DNA of 32,801 nt, taken from contig JAUMBQ010000016.1 in assembly GCA_032119595.1 (NCBI GenBank), positions 1 through 32,801 on the forward strand, read 5' to 3'. This document shows, piece after piece, positions 1 to 7,193 of the stretch; the first letter of the stretch is position 1, and every line of letters starts with the position of its first letter. The notes under the pieces were generated by a model. It was not told the DNA's origin. It searched no databases and saw only the letters and a list, made by a program, of their open reading frames with translations. This stretch comes from JAGIBJ01 sp032119595. Its GTDB lineage: Bacteria; Actinomycetota; Thermoleophilia; Solirubrobacterales; Solirubrobacteraceae. A program made the translations under genes and the position numbers.

Positions 1-10
1 AATTAGTGTC

Positions 11-403
11 ATGAACAATGCTTCCATTGCCGACAACTTCTCCCTCCTTTCTAAACTAATGGACATCCATGGTGAAAACTCTTTCAGATCCAAAACCTAC
101 TCAATAGCTGCATTTAATATAGAAAAGCAGGCGCGTGCGAGGAAGCTTAAGAACACAGCGAACACTGTTCCGAAGAAGGAGGAGATCGATGAGGAGGAAG
201 CTAGGGCTCTGCGAGAGGTGGCATCAAAGGCCAAAGCGACGAACCCGAACCTGAAGGTGGCTGCCCCGCTCTATTTCGCGGATGTTACTGTCACTACGGG
301 CGAATTGCTGGCCCTCTACACCACGCCCAAGACACTGGTGGCCGCCCCCGGCGCCACCAGGCGGTGCCGCCCCGCGTCGTTGGTCGGCTCCGTGGGCGGT
401 TAG
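11..403 (+). other. chimeric ORF at the left edge (PolX N-terminus joined to phage-like sequence)
   Basis: An open frame of 130 codons that seems to be stitched from three sources. Residues 1-39 (with NFSLLSKLMDIHGENSF and SIAAFNIEK) match, from memory, the N-terminus of Bacteroidetes helix-hairpin-helix / PolX-type DNA polymerase proteins, and the DNA there is AT-rich, unlike the rest of the window. Residues about 40-113 change in style; the stretch VTVTTGELLALYTTPKTLVAAPGA resembles small structural or accessory proteins of tailed phages. The last residues after about base 355 are GC-rich and read like noncoding actinobacterial DNA downstream of the next gene. I do not think this is a genuine gene of the host; an assembly or amplification chimera is the simplest reading. 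Confidence 0.5.
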
Positions 404-948
404 GCGACGCCGGCGCTCAGCGGAACCGCCGCGAAGTCCACCGGCACATCCAGTGCGATGTTGACGTAGTTCGTGAAGAGGTTGAGCGCGACGTGCGCCA
501 CGATCTCCACGAGTTCTTCGTCGGAGAAGCCAGCCGCGCGGAGGTGGTCGACATCAGCGGCATCGACTTGGCCTCGCGCGTCGACGAGCCGCAGGGCGAA
601 GGCCAGCGCGGCCTGAGTCGAAGCGTCGTCAGAGCGTCCAAGCTGAGCGTCGCTCATCTCCTCCCGTGTCGCGCCGGCCTTGCGGCCGAGTGCGGTGTGC
701 GCAGCCAGGCAGTAGTCGCAGCGATTGCGGTCGGCGACGGCGACCGCAATCTGCTCGCCGAGCTTGGGCGACAGGGCACCTGCCCCGAGGGCGCCGAACG
801 ACCCCACCATGCTCTGCAGTGCTGCAGGCGAGTTCGCTACCGCCCGGAACATCGCCGGGGTGGTGCCGAACGCCGCTTGGACCTGCTCGAGCAGGGGGAT
901 CGCATCCCGCTTGGCGGTTGACGGCTCGACGAGTGGAACGCGGCTCAT
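400..948 (-). CDS. carboxymuconolactone decarboxylase / AhpD-like peroxidase family protein
   Basis: A 182-residue all-helical protein of the CMD/AhpD superfamily. The redox motif CDYC at residues 77-80 followed by His84 (CDYCLAAH) is the peroxidatic CxxC-x3-H of alkylhydroperoxidase-like members, so a thiol-based peroxidase or disulfide reductase role in the cytoplasm is likely; the substrate is unknown. An upstream extension to 1026 is open, but the ATG at 948 is preceded by a GAGG ribosome site and starts directly with family-like sequence (MSRVPLVEP). It is divergent from the AraC regulator at 1059, about 110 bp away, which suggests that the regulator controls it. The 3' end abuts the foreign left-edge sequence but the reading frame is complete with a TAA stop. 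Confidence 0.88.
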   Translation of the reverse strand: MSRVPLVEPSTAKRDAIPLLEQVQAAFGTTPAMFRAVANSPAALQSMVGSFGALGAGALSPKLGEQIAVAVADRNRCDYCLAAHTALGRKAGATREEMSDAQLGRSDDASTQAALAFALRLVDARGQVDAADVDHLRAAGFSDEELVEIVAHVALNLFTNYVNIALDVPVDFAAVPLSAGVA

Positions 949-1058
949 GGATGACCTCACTGGTGGTGTTCGCCGGCTCAGGCTGAGCCAGTGACCGGGG
1001 TTCCCGGTTGCTTCAGCGTGCCGCATAAGTGCGGACGATCGGTATCGTTGCGTCCACG

Positions 1059-1946
1059 ATGGTTACCAATTCGTCCGAGCCGTCGCCTTCGCTTGATCGG
1101 CTCAGTGCGCTCCTGAATCGCTTTTCGTTGTCGGCCCATCTCATCGCCGCCACGCGGCTCCCCTTCTCGCGCACGTATGGCGACGCGGGAACGGCGGGTC
1201 ATCTCCACGTGTTGCAGAGCGGCGAGCTGGACGTGCACCACCCGGCGGGAACGGGGCTCCCTGCGCGGCTGTCGCTGCGCGAGCCCACCTTGCTGTTCTA
1301 CCCGGCCGCCGTGGCCCATCGGCTAGAGCCGGTCATGAGTCCTCGGCTGGCCTGCGCGGCTGTGGAGTTCGCGCGGGGCGCAGATCACCCCCTCGTTCGG
1401 GCGTTGCCTCGCTTCTTGGCCCAGCCACTGGCGGATATCGACGGCCTCGGTCCGTCCCTCGATCTTCTCTTCGCTGAAGCGGGGCGGGTGCGCTGCGGTC
1501 ACCGGCTCCTGGCGGATCGCTTGCTGGAGGTTGTGCTGATTCAGGTCGTGCGATGGCTCCTGGACCATCCGGAACAGTCCGGGCTCGCGCCCGGCCTCGC
1601 CGTCGGATTCTCAGATCCTCAAATCGCCACTGCGCTCGTGGCGATCCACGACGCGCCCGGCAAACCCTGGACGCTCGAAGCGCTCGCGCGGGAGGCGACG
1701 ATGTCCCGATCGGCCTTCGCCGAGCGGTTCCGCGAACTCGTCGGTCAGACACCCGCCGCCTACGTCGCCGAGTGGCGGATCCTGCTCGCCCAGTCCCGCC
1801 TCGAGGAGGGCGACACGCTCGCCTCGATCGCCGCCGACTTGGGCTACGCCAACCAGTCTGGGCTTTCGCGCGCTTTCAGCGCGCGTGCGGGGGTGTCCCC
1901 GACTGCGTGGCTCAAGGCGCAGCAGGTGGCAACCCAGGCGATGTGA
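1059..1946 (+). CDS. AraC-family transcriptional regulator with cupin sensor domain
   Basis: 295 residues. The N-terminal half (about 20-180) is a cupin-like ligand domain (HLHVLQSGELDVH, LFYPAAVAHRLEP); the C-terminal ~95 residues hold the double helix-turn-helix of AraC/XylS regulators: first helix pair around TLEALAREATMSRSAFAERFRELVGQTP and second around SIAADLGYANQSGLSRAFSARAGVSPTAW, with the usual P-x2-Y-x2-W-R linker (PAAYVAEWRI). Such AraC proteins with AraC_binding-type cupins often sit next to the CMD/oxidoreductase gene they activate, matching the divergent neighbour here. A GTG ten codons upstream (1029) is an alternative start; I chose the ATG because nothing resembling a ribosome site favours the GTG. 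The true inducer cannot be read from the sequence. Confidence 0.9.
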   Translation: MVTNSSEPSPSLDRLSALLNRFSLSAHLIAATRLPFSRTYGDAGTAGHLHVLQSGELDVHHPAGTGLPARLSLREPTLLFYPAAVAHRLEPVMSPRLACAAVEFARGADHPLVRALPRFLAQPLADIDGLGPSLDLLFAEAGRVRCGHRLLADRLLEVVLIQVVRWLLDHPEQSGLAPGLAVGFSDPQIATALVAIHDAPGKPWTLEALAREATMSRSAFAERFRELVGQTPAAYVAEWRILLAQSRLEEGDTLASIAADLGYANQSGLSRAFSARAGVSPTAWLKAQQVATQAM

Positions 1947-2007
1947 GGGTGAGCGGCCCCCTGCGGGGCTGTCCCCGGCGGCGGTTCCTACCTAGATTCC
2001 CGCGGTA

Positions 2008-2036
2008 TTGCATTCGTCTATACCGTACCGTATGGT
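2008..2036 (+). promoter_or_regulatory. promoter, TTGCAT - 17 bp - TATGGT, leaderless
   Basis: A -35 like box TTGCAT (2008-2013) and a -10 box TATGGT (2031-2036) are separated by 17 bp, and the -10 ends 7 bases before the ATG at 2044. This spacing would start the transcript at or next to the start codon. The spacer also contains the repeated GTACCGTA-like sequence (ATACCGTACCGTATGGTAT), an imperfect inverted repeat that could be a repressor site. Confidence 0.55.
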
Positions 2037-2043
2037 ATGGCGC

Positions 2044-2763
2044 ATGTCCGCTCTACGCGCCAGGAACCACCCCACGGCGAACCTTGCCCGTGAACTCGCC
2101 CGGGGGCGCAGGACGAGCTGGTCACGCAGCGTTCCTGCGATCGCGGCCGTCGCGACGTGCCTTCTGTTCGGAGCGGCCGGCGACGCGCGGGCTGAGATGG
2201 TGTCGCCGAGCACGGTGGAGCCACCGACGGTTCCGATGAACTTCGAAGTGCAGGGATCCGCCGACGTCCGGACGGGCATCCGGGGTCGCGTCACGATTGC
2301 GGGGTCGTTCAGTGGCACCTTGGATCGCGCCACCAATACGTTCGTGGGCGGGTTTGCACTGAAGCCGACCCGCGCCAATATCACCGTGCTGGGTCTCTTT
2401 CCGGTCACCGCCGAGACCGACTGGATCTTCACCGAGCCCGTGACCGGCCGGTGGAGCGAGGGTGTACTTGAGATGCGGATCGCCGCGCGCATCCGCCATC
2501 CCCGCTTGTTTGCTTTCGGCAACGTGTTGATCGCTGGCGGAGGGACCTGCTCGACGCGTCGCCCGTCCGTCATCGAGCTGCGATCCAGTGCCGCCGCACC
2601 GGTCGCCGATCCGCTTGCCGGCGGAACGCTCACGACTCATGGGCAGGGCTTTGCGATCAGCTCGCTCTCGGGTTGCGGTCTGCTCGACGGGCTGCTCAGC
2701 GCCGTTGCAGCCGGTGGCGGCAACCAGGCAACGGTGCAGCTTTCCCCGTCGCGCGTCGGATAG
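2044..2763 (+). CDS. secreted protein of unknown function
   Basis: 239 residues from the ATG at 2044. A basic N-terminal stretch (about 1-25, rich in Arg) is followed by a hydrophobic segment (VPAIAAVATCLLFGAAGDARA) that looks like a Sec signal with an unusually long n-region, cleaved near ARA-E. The mature part is beta-rich with alternating hydrophobic residues (FEVQGSADVRTGIRGRVTIAG) and two cysteines (GTCSTR, SGCGLL) that could pair. I do not recognise the family. Earlier starts exist (TTG 2008, ATG 2032), but the -10 box TATGGT ends 7 bases before 2044 and covers those codons, so 2044 is preferred. A perfect hairpin follows at 2797. Confidence 0.7.
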   Translation: MSALRARNHPTANLARELARGRRTSWSRSVPAIAAVATCLLFGAAGDARAEMVSPSTVEPPTVPMNFEVQGSADVRTGIRGRVTIAGSFSGTLDRATNTFVGGFALKPTRANITVLGLFPVTAETDWIFTEPVTGRWSEGVLEMRIAARIRHPRLFAFGNVLIAGGGTCSTRRPSVIELRSSAAAPVADPLAGGTLTTHGQGFAISSLSGCGLLDGLLSAVAAGGGNQATVQLSPSRVG

Positions 2764-2796
2764 CGGCTGGTCACCCGGCGATGCAGACCTCGACGG

Positions 2797-2821
2797 CCTG
2801 AGCGGCGCAAGGCCGCTCAGG
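2797..2821. terminator. perfect 10-bp stem-loop after the secreted protein gene
   Basis: CCTGAGCGGC and GCCGCTCAGG pair perfectly around a 5-base loop, 34 bases after the stop at 2763. There is no clear T run, as is common for actinobacterial terminators. The following 200 bases up to 3020 hold no gene that I can support. Confidence 0.6.
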
Positions 2822-3020
2822 TCCCGTCGGGCTAGGGTTTCCCCACCTCCGCAGCGACCGCATGCCTCGGGCACGGCCGGTCCGACGGAGCGGTACCGCG
2901 CCACGCCCGGGTCGTGTGCCCGCGCCTGCGGTCCGCGCCAGCATCGCGACCCCCGATTACCATGGGCGGCAACGCGAGCGGCACCACTCCGCCCGGACGA
3001 ACGCCACAAAGGATTCGAAG

Positions 3021-3329
3021 ATGTACGGACTGATCGGCAAGATGCTCGCGACCTCCGGCAATCGCGACGCCCTCGCGGAAATCCTGCTCGGGTCGCTCGC
3101 GGGCGAGTCGATGGCCGGCTGCCTGAGTTACGTCGTGGCCCTCGACCCCGATGACGAGAGCGCGGTGTGGATCACGGAGGTTTGGGTCGACGCCGAGCAT
3201 CACGCCGCTTCGCTCCACCTGCCTCATGTTCAGGAGGCGATCGCTCTGGCGCGGCCGATCATCGCCGGGTTCGGAGAGCGCTTTGAGACCACCCCCATCG
3301 GCGGGACGGGGCTCCTCCCGGCAGGGTGA
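3021..3329 (+). CDS. antibiotic biosynthesis monooxygenase (ABM) domain protein
   Basis: 102 residues, the normal size of a stand-alone ABM-type ferredoxin-like fold protein. Family traits visible are MYGLIGKMLATSGNRDALAEIL at the N-terminus (first strand and helix), the central strand SYVVALDPDDESAVWITEVWVDAEHHAASL, where W-I-T-E-V-W is the typical central motif, and the C-terminal LPHVQEAIALARPIIAGF helix. Relatives act as cofactor-free quinol monooxygenases or heme-degrading enzymes; here the substrate is unknown. The ATG at 3021 has an AAAGGA ribosome site 8 bases upstream. It converges with the SnoaL-like gene, leaving only 12 bp between the two stops. Confidence 0.88.
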   Translation: MYGLIGKMLATSGNRDALAEILLGSLAGESMAGCLSYVVALDPDDESAVWITEVWVDAEHHAASLHLPHVQEAIALARPIIAGFGERFETTPIGGTGLLPAG

Positions 3330-3341
3330 ACCCGGCTGCGT

Positions 3342-3731
3342 TTACGCCGACGCTTCTTTCACGATGCGCTCGAATTGTGCTCCCATCGCCTCGGCCAGCG
3401 CGTTTGCGGCCGACAGCGGACGGACCATGACGCAGAACTCGGCGATGAGGCCGTCGTCGCCAAAGGTGAGGAAGTCGCAGCCGTGTACCTCGCGGCCTCC
3501 GACGCGCGTCTTGAACATGAGCGCGACCTCGCGCCCGTCGGGATTGGCGATCTCGCGCACGTAGTGGAGATCCTCGAACACGCGCTCGACCCCGCGCAGG
3601 ATCGAGGCGACGAGTTCGCGCCCCTCGTACGGCTGGAACGCGACCGGGCTGAGGAAGGTCACGTCGGGCGCGAGCATCGCCTTCATCGCGTCCGCGTCGC
3701 CGGCTTCGGCGGCCACTCTGAATGGGTGCAT
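3342..3731 (-). CDS. SnoaL-like / NTF2-fold protein
   Basis: 129 residues with the cone-shaped NTF2/SnoaL fold signature: helix FRVAAEAGDADAMKAMLAPDVTFLSP, then PYEGRELVASILRGV, and alternating strands (EVALMFKTRVGGREVHGCDFLTFGDDGLIAEFCVMVRP). Members are small polar-molecule binding domains or isomerase-like enzymes; no catalytic residue is diagnostic here. A TAGTAT -10 box ends 7 bases upstream of the ATG, so the mRNA is probably leaderless. It lies tail to tail with the ABM gene. Confidence 0.87.
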   Translation of the reverse strand: MHPFRVAAEAGDADAMKAMLAPDVTFLSPVAFQPYEGRELVASILRGVERVFEDLHYVREIANPDGREVALMFKTRVGGREVHGCDFLTFGDDGLIAEFCVMVRPLSAANALAEAMGAQFERIVKEASA

Positions 3732-3738
3732 GCCGGCG

Positions 3739-3744
3739 ATACTA
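3739..3744 (-). promoter_or_regulatory. -10 box TAGTAT of a leaderless transcript
   Basis: On the minus strand TAGTAT is followed by 7 bases and the ATG of the SnoaL-like gene at 3731. No convincing -35 box is seen; the call rests on the spacing that recurs in this window. Confidence 0.45.
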
Positions 3745-3844
3745 CGACGCCTGACCGCCGTCGCCGCCTTTGGTCCAGCAGCGGCGCCCGACCCGCGCCT
3801 TGGTCCTCATCCGGCCGCGCGCGCCGGCGGTTTCGCCGACGCAA

Positions 3845-4006
3845 CTACCGGCCGGCGGCGAGGCCTCTGCTGCGGTTCAGCGGCCTTGGTCGCTGGTCAG
3901 CCGTCGGGATGGTCGTGGTGTGAGGAAGCCGCGCGATTGCGGCGTGTCGAATCAGCGTCCACGGCGCGAGCAGCAACCGCACCACACTGCTTGAGAGGGT
4001 GCCCAT
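3845..4006 (-). CDS. candidate 53-residue small protein
   Basis: A short open frame in the 341-base stretch between the SnoaL-like and DUF1232 genes, which is otherwise empty. It begins MGTLSSSVVRLLLAPWTLIR, has one hydrophobic/amphipathic segment (about 8-25) that could lie in or on the membrane, and a basic, disordered tail. Support for translation is the -10 box TATGGT exactly 7 bases upstream of this ATG, the same arrangement as at the genes at 2044 and 11198. I do not recognise a family, and the tail composition could be chance; 40% is a fair estimate. Confidence 0.4.
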   Translation of the reverse strand: MGTLSSSVVRLLLAPWTLIRHAAIARLPHTTTIPTADQRPRPLNRSRGLAAGR

Positions 4007-4013
4007 GGCCCCG

Positions 4014-4019
4014 ACCATA
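4014..4019 (-). promoter_or_regulatory. -10 box TATGGT before the candidate small protein
   Basis: TATGGT on the minus strand, 7 bases (CGGGGCC) before the ATG at 4006. It lies between the end of the DUF1232 gene and the small ORF, so the small ORF would have its own leaderless transcript. Confidence 0.4.
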
Positions 4020-4072
4020 GGCCGCCGAGGTTGGTCGGAGGCGCCAAGCAATCGCCGTCTCGACCACCACGT

Positions 4073-4492
4073 TCAGCGCGCGCCGTTGCGTTCCGTTTCG
4101 CGGATCCCGCAGACGCGACAGAGCGCGGTGAAGCCGTCGTCGGTACCGGGCCAATGCCCTCGGACGGCCTCGATGCCGGCTCGCTTGACGACGGACCGCA
4201 GCACCAGCGCTGCGATGACCACGTCGTCGGCGTAACCCAACACCGGGATGAAGTCGGGAATCAGGTCGAACGGCATCGCGAGGTACGCGACGAGGAGCCC
4301 AAGCCGGATCCGTACGCCGCGCGGGAGCGCTGCATCGCTGGCCATGCGCCGCAGCAGGCGCAGGAGGTCGGGAAGGAGGCGCAGGGCCTCGGGCATCAAC
4401 CCGCCGGCCGGTTTCAGGGCAGCCAGCGCGGCGACGAGGACGAGCCAACTCACCAGCAGACATCCGAGGACCGTGATCACGATGTCCCACAT
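4073..4492 (-). CDS. DUF1232 (YkvA-type) membrane protein
   Basis: 139 residues. An N-terminal transmembrane helix (about 3-25, IVITVLGCLLVSWLVLVAALAAL) is followed by the DUF1232 core: PLLRLLRRMASD-type helix, then PRGVRIRLGLLVAYLAMPFDLIPDFIPVLGYADDVVIAALVLRSVV. The string MPFDLIPDFIPVLGYADD is the diagnostic signature of this family, whose function is unknown. The C-terminus carries two cysteines (ALCRVCGI). The start is the ATG at 4492; a GTG immediately before it (4495) is the alternative. A possible -10 box TAGGCT lies about 30 bases upstream. Confidence 0.88.
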   Translation of the reverse strand: MWDIVITVLGCLLVSWLVLVAALAALKPAGGLMPEALRLLPDLLRLLRRMASDAALPRGVRIRLGLLVAYLAMPFDLIPDFIPVLGYADDVVIAALVLRSVVKRAGIEAVRGHWPGTDDGFTALCRVCGIRETERNGAR

Positions 4493-4763
4493 CACGAGAT
4501 CTCGTCGGTCGCCACGCAGGGCAGCCTAGTCACGCGAGTCCCGCCAGAGCCAGGCGACTGTGCGACGGGGAATCACGGTCGCCGACGCGATGAGCATCGG
4601 CATCATCGGTCGGTGCGGCTTCGGTCAACCACTGAGGAAGGTCGCGGCTAGCTCGCAAACAGGCGCGCCTGCGCCCCGATGGCGGGGCGCCGCTGGTCGT
4701 GCACGATGGCGGTGGGCTCCGGCCCGACGCACCGCTCCATCCAATGAAGGACACGACTACCCG

Positions 4764-5048
4764 ATGCCGCACTCCCACGCGCTCGTCAACCATGAGATCA
4801 CCGGGACCGTGCGATGGCTCGACGTCGATCTCGCGCGCGTGGTCATCCACGTCGAGGACACCGACAGCCACGCAGGCCGCTTCTTGGGGACCGACACGAC
4901 CGTCAATCTCGCCGACGCCCATCTTCAGGGCATCGAACTCCCCGAGCTCACCCCGGGCGTGCGGCTCCGCGTGAAACTGCGGCTGCCCGGAGACCAAGGA
5001 GCCAAAGTGCCGGAGCTGGTCGACGCGCACAGCGTGTACGTGGGCTAG
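4764..5048 (+). CDS. conserved-looking small protein of unknown function
   Basis: 94 residues, acidic, with strongly alternating beta-strand pattern (ITGTVRWLDVDLARVVIHVED, RFLGTDTTVNLADA, GVRLRVKLRLPG). The pattern resembles small OB-like or TOBE-like barrels, but this is an inference from strand spacing only and I do not recognise the family. It begins MPHSHALVNHEITG at an ATG with GAAGGA about 13 bases upstream; the frame is open further upstream to 4560 but that part has no protein-like character. It is followed 169 bp later by dps on the same strand. The 270 bases before it (4496-4763) hold no supported gene. Confidence 0.72.
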   Translation: MPHSHALVNHEITGTVRWLDVDLARVVIHVEDTDSHAGRFLGTDTTVNLADAHLQGIELPELTPGVRLRVKLRLPGDQGAKVPELVDAHSVYVG

Positions 5049-5217
5049 CACCCGGCAGGCTTGGTCTCCTCGACGTTCTGACCGAGTGGGCGCCCACCGC
5101 GTGGTGGCGTCCACTCCGTGTGCATTCCACGGCCGTGCCCGGGGCTGCCCGAGGGCGAGCGGTCCGGCCATCGCACACTGCCGGGGCACGTCGATCCCGA
5201 ACGTCGAGAGGACCACC

Positions 5218-5739
5218 ATGGCCACGGCCACCAAAACCAGCGCAGGACCCAAGCCCGCATTCCGTGCACCTGAGTCGCTGGCAGATGATCTGCAGCGCGT
5301 GCACGTCGACCTGATCGACCTTCACATCCAGGGCAAGCAAGCCCATTGGAACGTCGTCGGGCGCAACTTCCGCGACCTGCACCTGCAGCTCGACGAGATC
5401 ATCGAGGCGGCTCGTGCGTTCTCCGATCAGATCGCCGAACGGATGCGTGCCCTGTACGTGACCCCGGACGGCCGCGCCGCCACCGTCGCCGAGCAGTCTT
5501 CCTTGCAGCCGTTCCCGTCTGGTGAGGTCGACACGTCAGAGACCGTCGACCTGATCACCGAGCGGCTCTACGCGGTCTGCTCGACGATCCGCGACGTCCA
5601 CGACGACGTTGATGAGGCCGACCCCACTTCAGCCGACCAGCTCCACACCTTCTTGGAAGCCCTCGAGCAGTTCGCGTGGATGGTTGGTGCCGAGAACCGC
5701 ATTGCGGGGAAGACCAAGCCGGTTCCGATCGACGAGTAG
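5218..5739 (+). CDS. dps: Dps family ferritin-like DNA-protection protein
   Basis: 173 residues, the normal length for Dps. The ferroxidase residues at the dimer interface are present: His43 in QAHWNVVGRNF, His55 in RDLHLQLDE, and Asp70 with Glu74 in SDQIAER. The family forms 12-subunit cages that oxidise ferrous iron with hydrogen peroxide, store iron and protect DNA. The N-terminal tail has several Lys/Arg residues (MATATKTSAGPKPAFR), which in relatives helps DNA binding. The ATG at 5218 follows a GAGAGG ribosome site with good spacing. It ends against a hairpin shared with the convergent condensation-domain gene. Confidence 0.93.
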   Translation: MATATKTSAGPKPAFRAPESLADDLQRVHVDLIDLHIQGKQAHWNVVGRNFRDLHLQLDEIIEAARAFSDQIAERMRALYVTPDGRAATVAEQSSLQPFPSGEVDTSETVDLITERLYAVCSTIRDVHDDVDEADPTSADQLHTFLEALEQFAWMVGAENRIAGKTKPVPIDE

Positions 5740-5767
5740 CCGAGGGCGGGCCCGGATCCGCCGTGTG

Positions 5768-5794
5768 GGCCGTCGCGGCGTTCGCCCGACGGCC
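5768..5794. terminator. inverted repeat between convergent genes
   Basis: GGCCGTCG and CGACGGCC pair perfectly around an 11-base loop in the 80-bp gap between the stop of dps and the stop of the condensation-domain gene. It could serve both directions. Confidence 0.5.
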
Positions 5795-5819
5795 TACGCC
5801 CGCAGTGCGGAAGCGCCGC

Positions 5820-7148
5820 TCACGCGGTGAGCTCTCGAGCAGCGAGGTCGCGGAGTCCGAACTCGACCGCGTCCAGCCAACGGCCGACGTTGGCGCGGGC
5901 TTCGGGCGTGTCGGGGTATCGGCAGCGCAGATGAAGGCCGGACTCGTTGACGACGAACCAGATCATCACGCCGTCGGTCCGGATCGCTGCCGACACGTAT
6001 CGGAAGTCGGATGCGTGCGCGGTCGGCGCCGGCAGCCTGCGGGCGTCGAGCCACGAGACCGCGAACATCCCCGGCGTGACCGGCATCCCACCGTACGGCG
6101 CGAGGATCGGGGCGAGCGGCCACGACCCGAGCCCGGTTGCCTCCTCGACCGCGGCCGCGCAGGTGACCGGCTCCGGATCGGCGGATTCGATGACGGCGTT
6201 GGTGATGAACCAGCCGCAGGCCTGTCGCCAGCGTGCGTCGTGGCGGCTGTGAACCGGAAACACTGCTCGCAGCGGACGGCCCGAGAGATCGGCGGTGACC
6301 TCGGTGAGGATGGAAAGCCCAAGCGCGATGAGCCGCACGCCGCGTTCGCGTGCGAGCGCGGCGAGCTGCTCGGTGCCCTCGGCGTCGAGGACATCGCGCA
6401 CCTCGACGACTTCGGCCGGGGGCGGGCTGAGGTCGCCGAGGGGCAGCGGGAAGGTCGGCATCGCTCCTCCCCCGGCCCCGAGAATGTCGGCCCAGCGCTT
6501 CGCGATCTGAGCCGGAGCCGTCGGCATCGCCGCGAGCACGGCGGTGTGCTCAGCGAACGGGGGCGCGTCGGGGAGATCGGCGCCGGGCTCGCGGCCGGCC
6601 AGGAGATCGTCCAGGCAGGTCAACAGGTCCCGCGCGAGGATCACCAGCGACCACATGTCGACATGCGAATGGTCGGAGCCGATCACGATCTCGGGTCGCT
6701 GATCGGCCGCTTCAGCATCCGGCTGGACGATGCAGATCCGGTGCGACGGCTGCTCAAACGGGGCGCAGTGGGTGTCGAACACGTCGCGCAGGACCTCTCG
6801 CGTGCGTTGCCCCGGGGCCACGGCGTGTTCTTCCCACGTGCCCGGTGAGAGGTCGACCTGGTGCAGCATGAGGCGGTCGTCGTCGCCTTTGGCGAATGCC
6901 GTGCGCAGCGTGCCGTGCCGAGCCACCACGGCGTGCCAGGCGGACGCGATGTCGTCAGGGGCCGCTCCCAGTGCCGAAAGGCGCAACGCGATCGCCATCC
7001 ACGAGCCGGGCCGCTGGCCGCCGCCAACGTGAATCGCCTGGTCGAAGGAGACGGGCAGCGCGCTGCCGAGGCCATGGGCGGCCTGCATGGCGTAGCTGAA
7101 AACCCGGCCGTTGACCAGGTCCATCTGGGCCACGTTGGTCAACCGCAT
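5820..7148 (-). CDS. stand-alone condensation-domain protein (NRPS C-domain-like acyltransferase)
   Basis: 442 residues, about the size of one condensation domain, with no adenylation or carrier domain nearby. The catalytic motif appears as SDHSHVDMWSL, matching HHxxxDG in modified form (second His and Asp kept, last Gly replaced by Trp/Met context). The early motif WHAVVARHGTLRTAF and the floor-loop region around residues 300-340 (AVFPVHSRHDARWRQACGWFITNAV) also fit. Such orphan proteins in actinobacteria resemble WS/DGAT and PapA-type acyltransferases, so transfer of an acyl group onto a lipid or small molecule is likely. It is divergent from an alpha/beta hydrolase across only 45 bp, with interlocking -10 boxes. 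A TAGGAT box lies 7 bases before the ATG, so it is probably leaderless. Confidence 0.85.
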   Translation of the reverse strand: MRLTNVAQMDLVNGRVFSYAMQAAHGLGSALPVSFDQAIHVGGGQRPGSWMAIALRLSALGAAPDDIASAWHAVVARHGTLRTAFAKGDDDRLMLHQVDLSPGTWEEHAVAPGQRTREVLRDVFDTHCAPFEQPSHRICIVQPDAEAADQRPEIVIGSDHSHVDMWSLVILARDLLTCLDDLLAGREPGADLPDAPPFAEHTAVLAAMPTAPAQIAKRWADILGAGGGAMPTFPLPLGDLSPPPAEVVEVRDVLDAEGTEQLAALARERGVRLIALGLSILTEVTADLSGRPLRAVFPVHSRHDARWRQACGWFITNAVIESADPEPVTCAAAVEEATGLGSWPLAPILAPYGGMPVTPGMFAVSWLDARRLPAPTAHASDFRYVSAAIRTDGVMIWFVVNESGLHLRCRYPDTPEARANVGRWLDAVEFGLRDLAARELTA

Positions 7149-7154
7149 GCGGCG

Positions 7155-7161
7155 TATCCTA
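7155..7161. promoter_or_regulatory. interlocked divergent -10 boxes (TATCCTA)
   Basis: The 7 bases TATCCTA read as TATCCT (7155-7160) on the plus strand and as TAGGAT (7156-7161) on the minus strand. The minus box lies 7 bases before the ATG of the condensation-domain gene; the plus box lies about 33 bases before the proposed start of the hydrolase. Only one polymerase could occupy the site at a time. No good -35 boxes are seen. Confidence 0.45.
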
Positions 7162-7193
7162 CGAGCTACACCCCCGTCTCACCGGAAATCCAA

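Noticed and set aside
2018..2040. Perfect operator at TACCGTACCGTATGGTA
   Set aside because: The inverted symmetry is imperfect, and the sequence is already explained in part by the -10 box; kept only as a remark on the promoter.
7021..7193. In-frame upstream extension of the alpha/beta hydrolase to an ATG near 7072
   Set aside because: It would overlap the divergent condensation gene by about 75 bases and adds sequence without protein character; homologs begin at the first strand.
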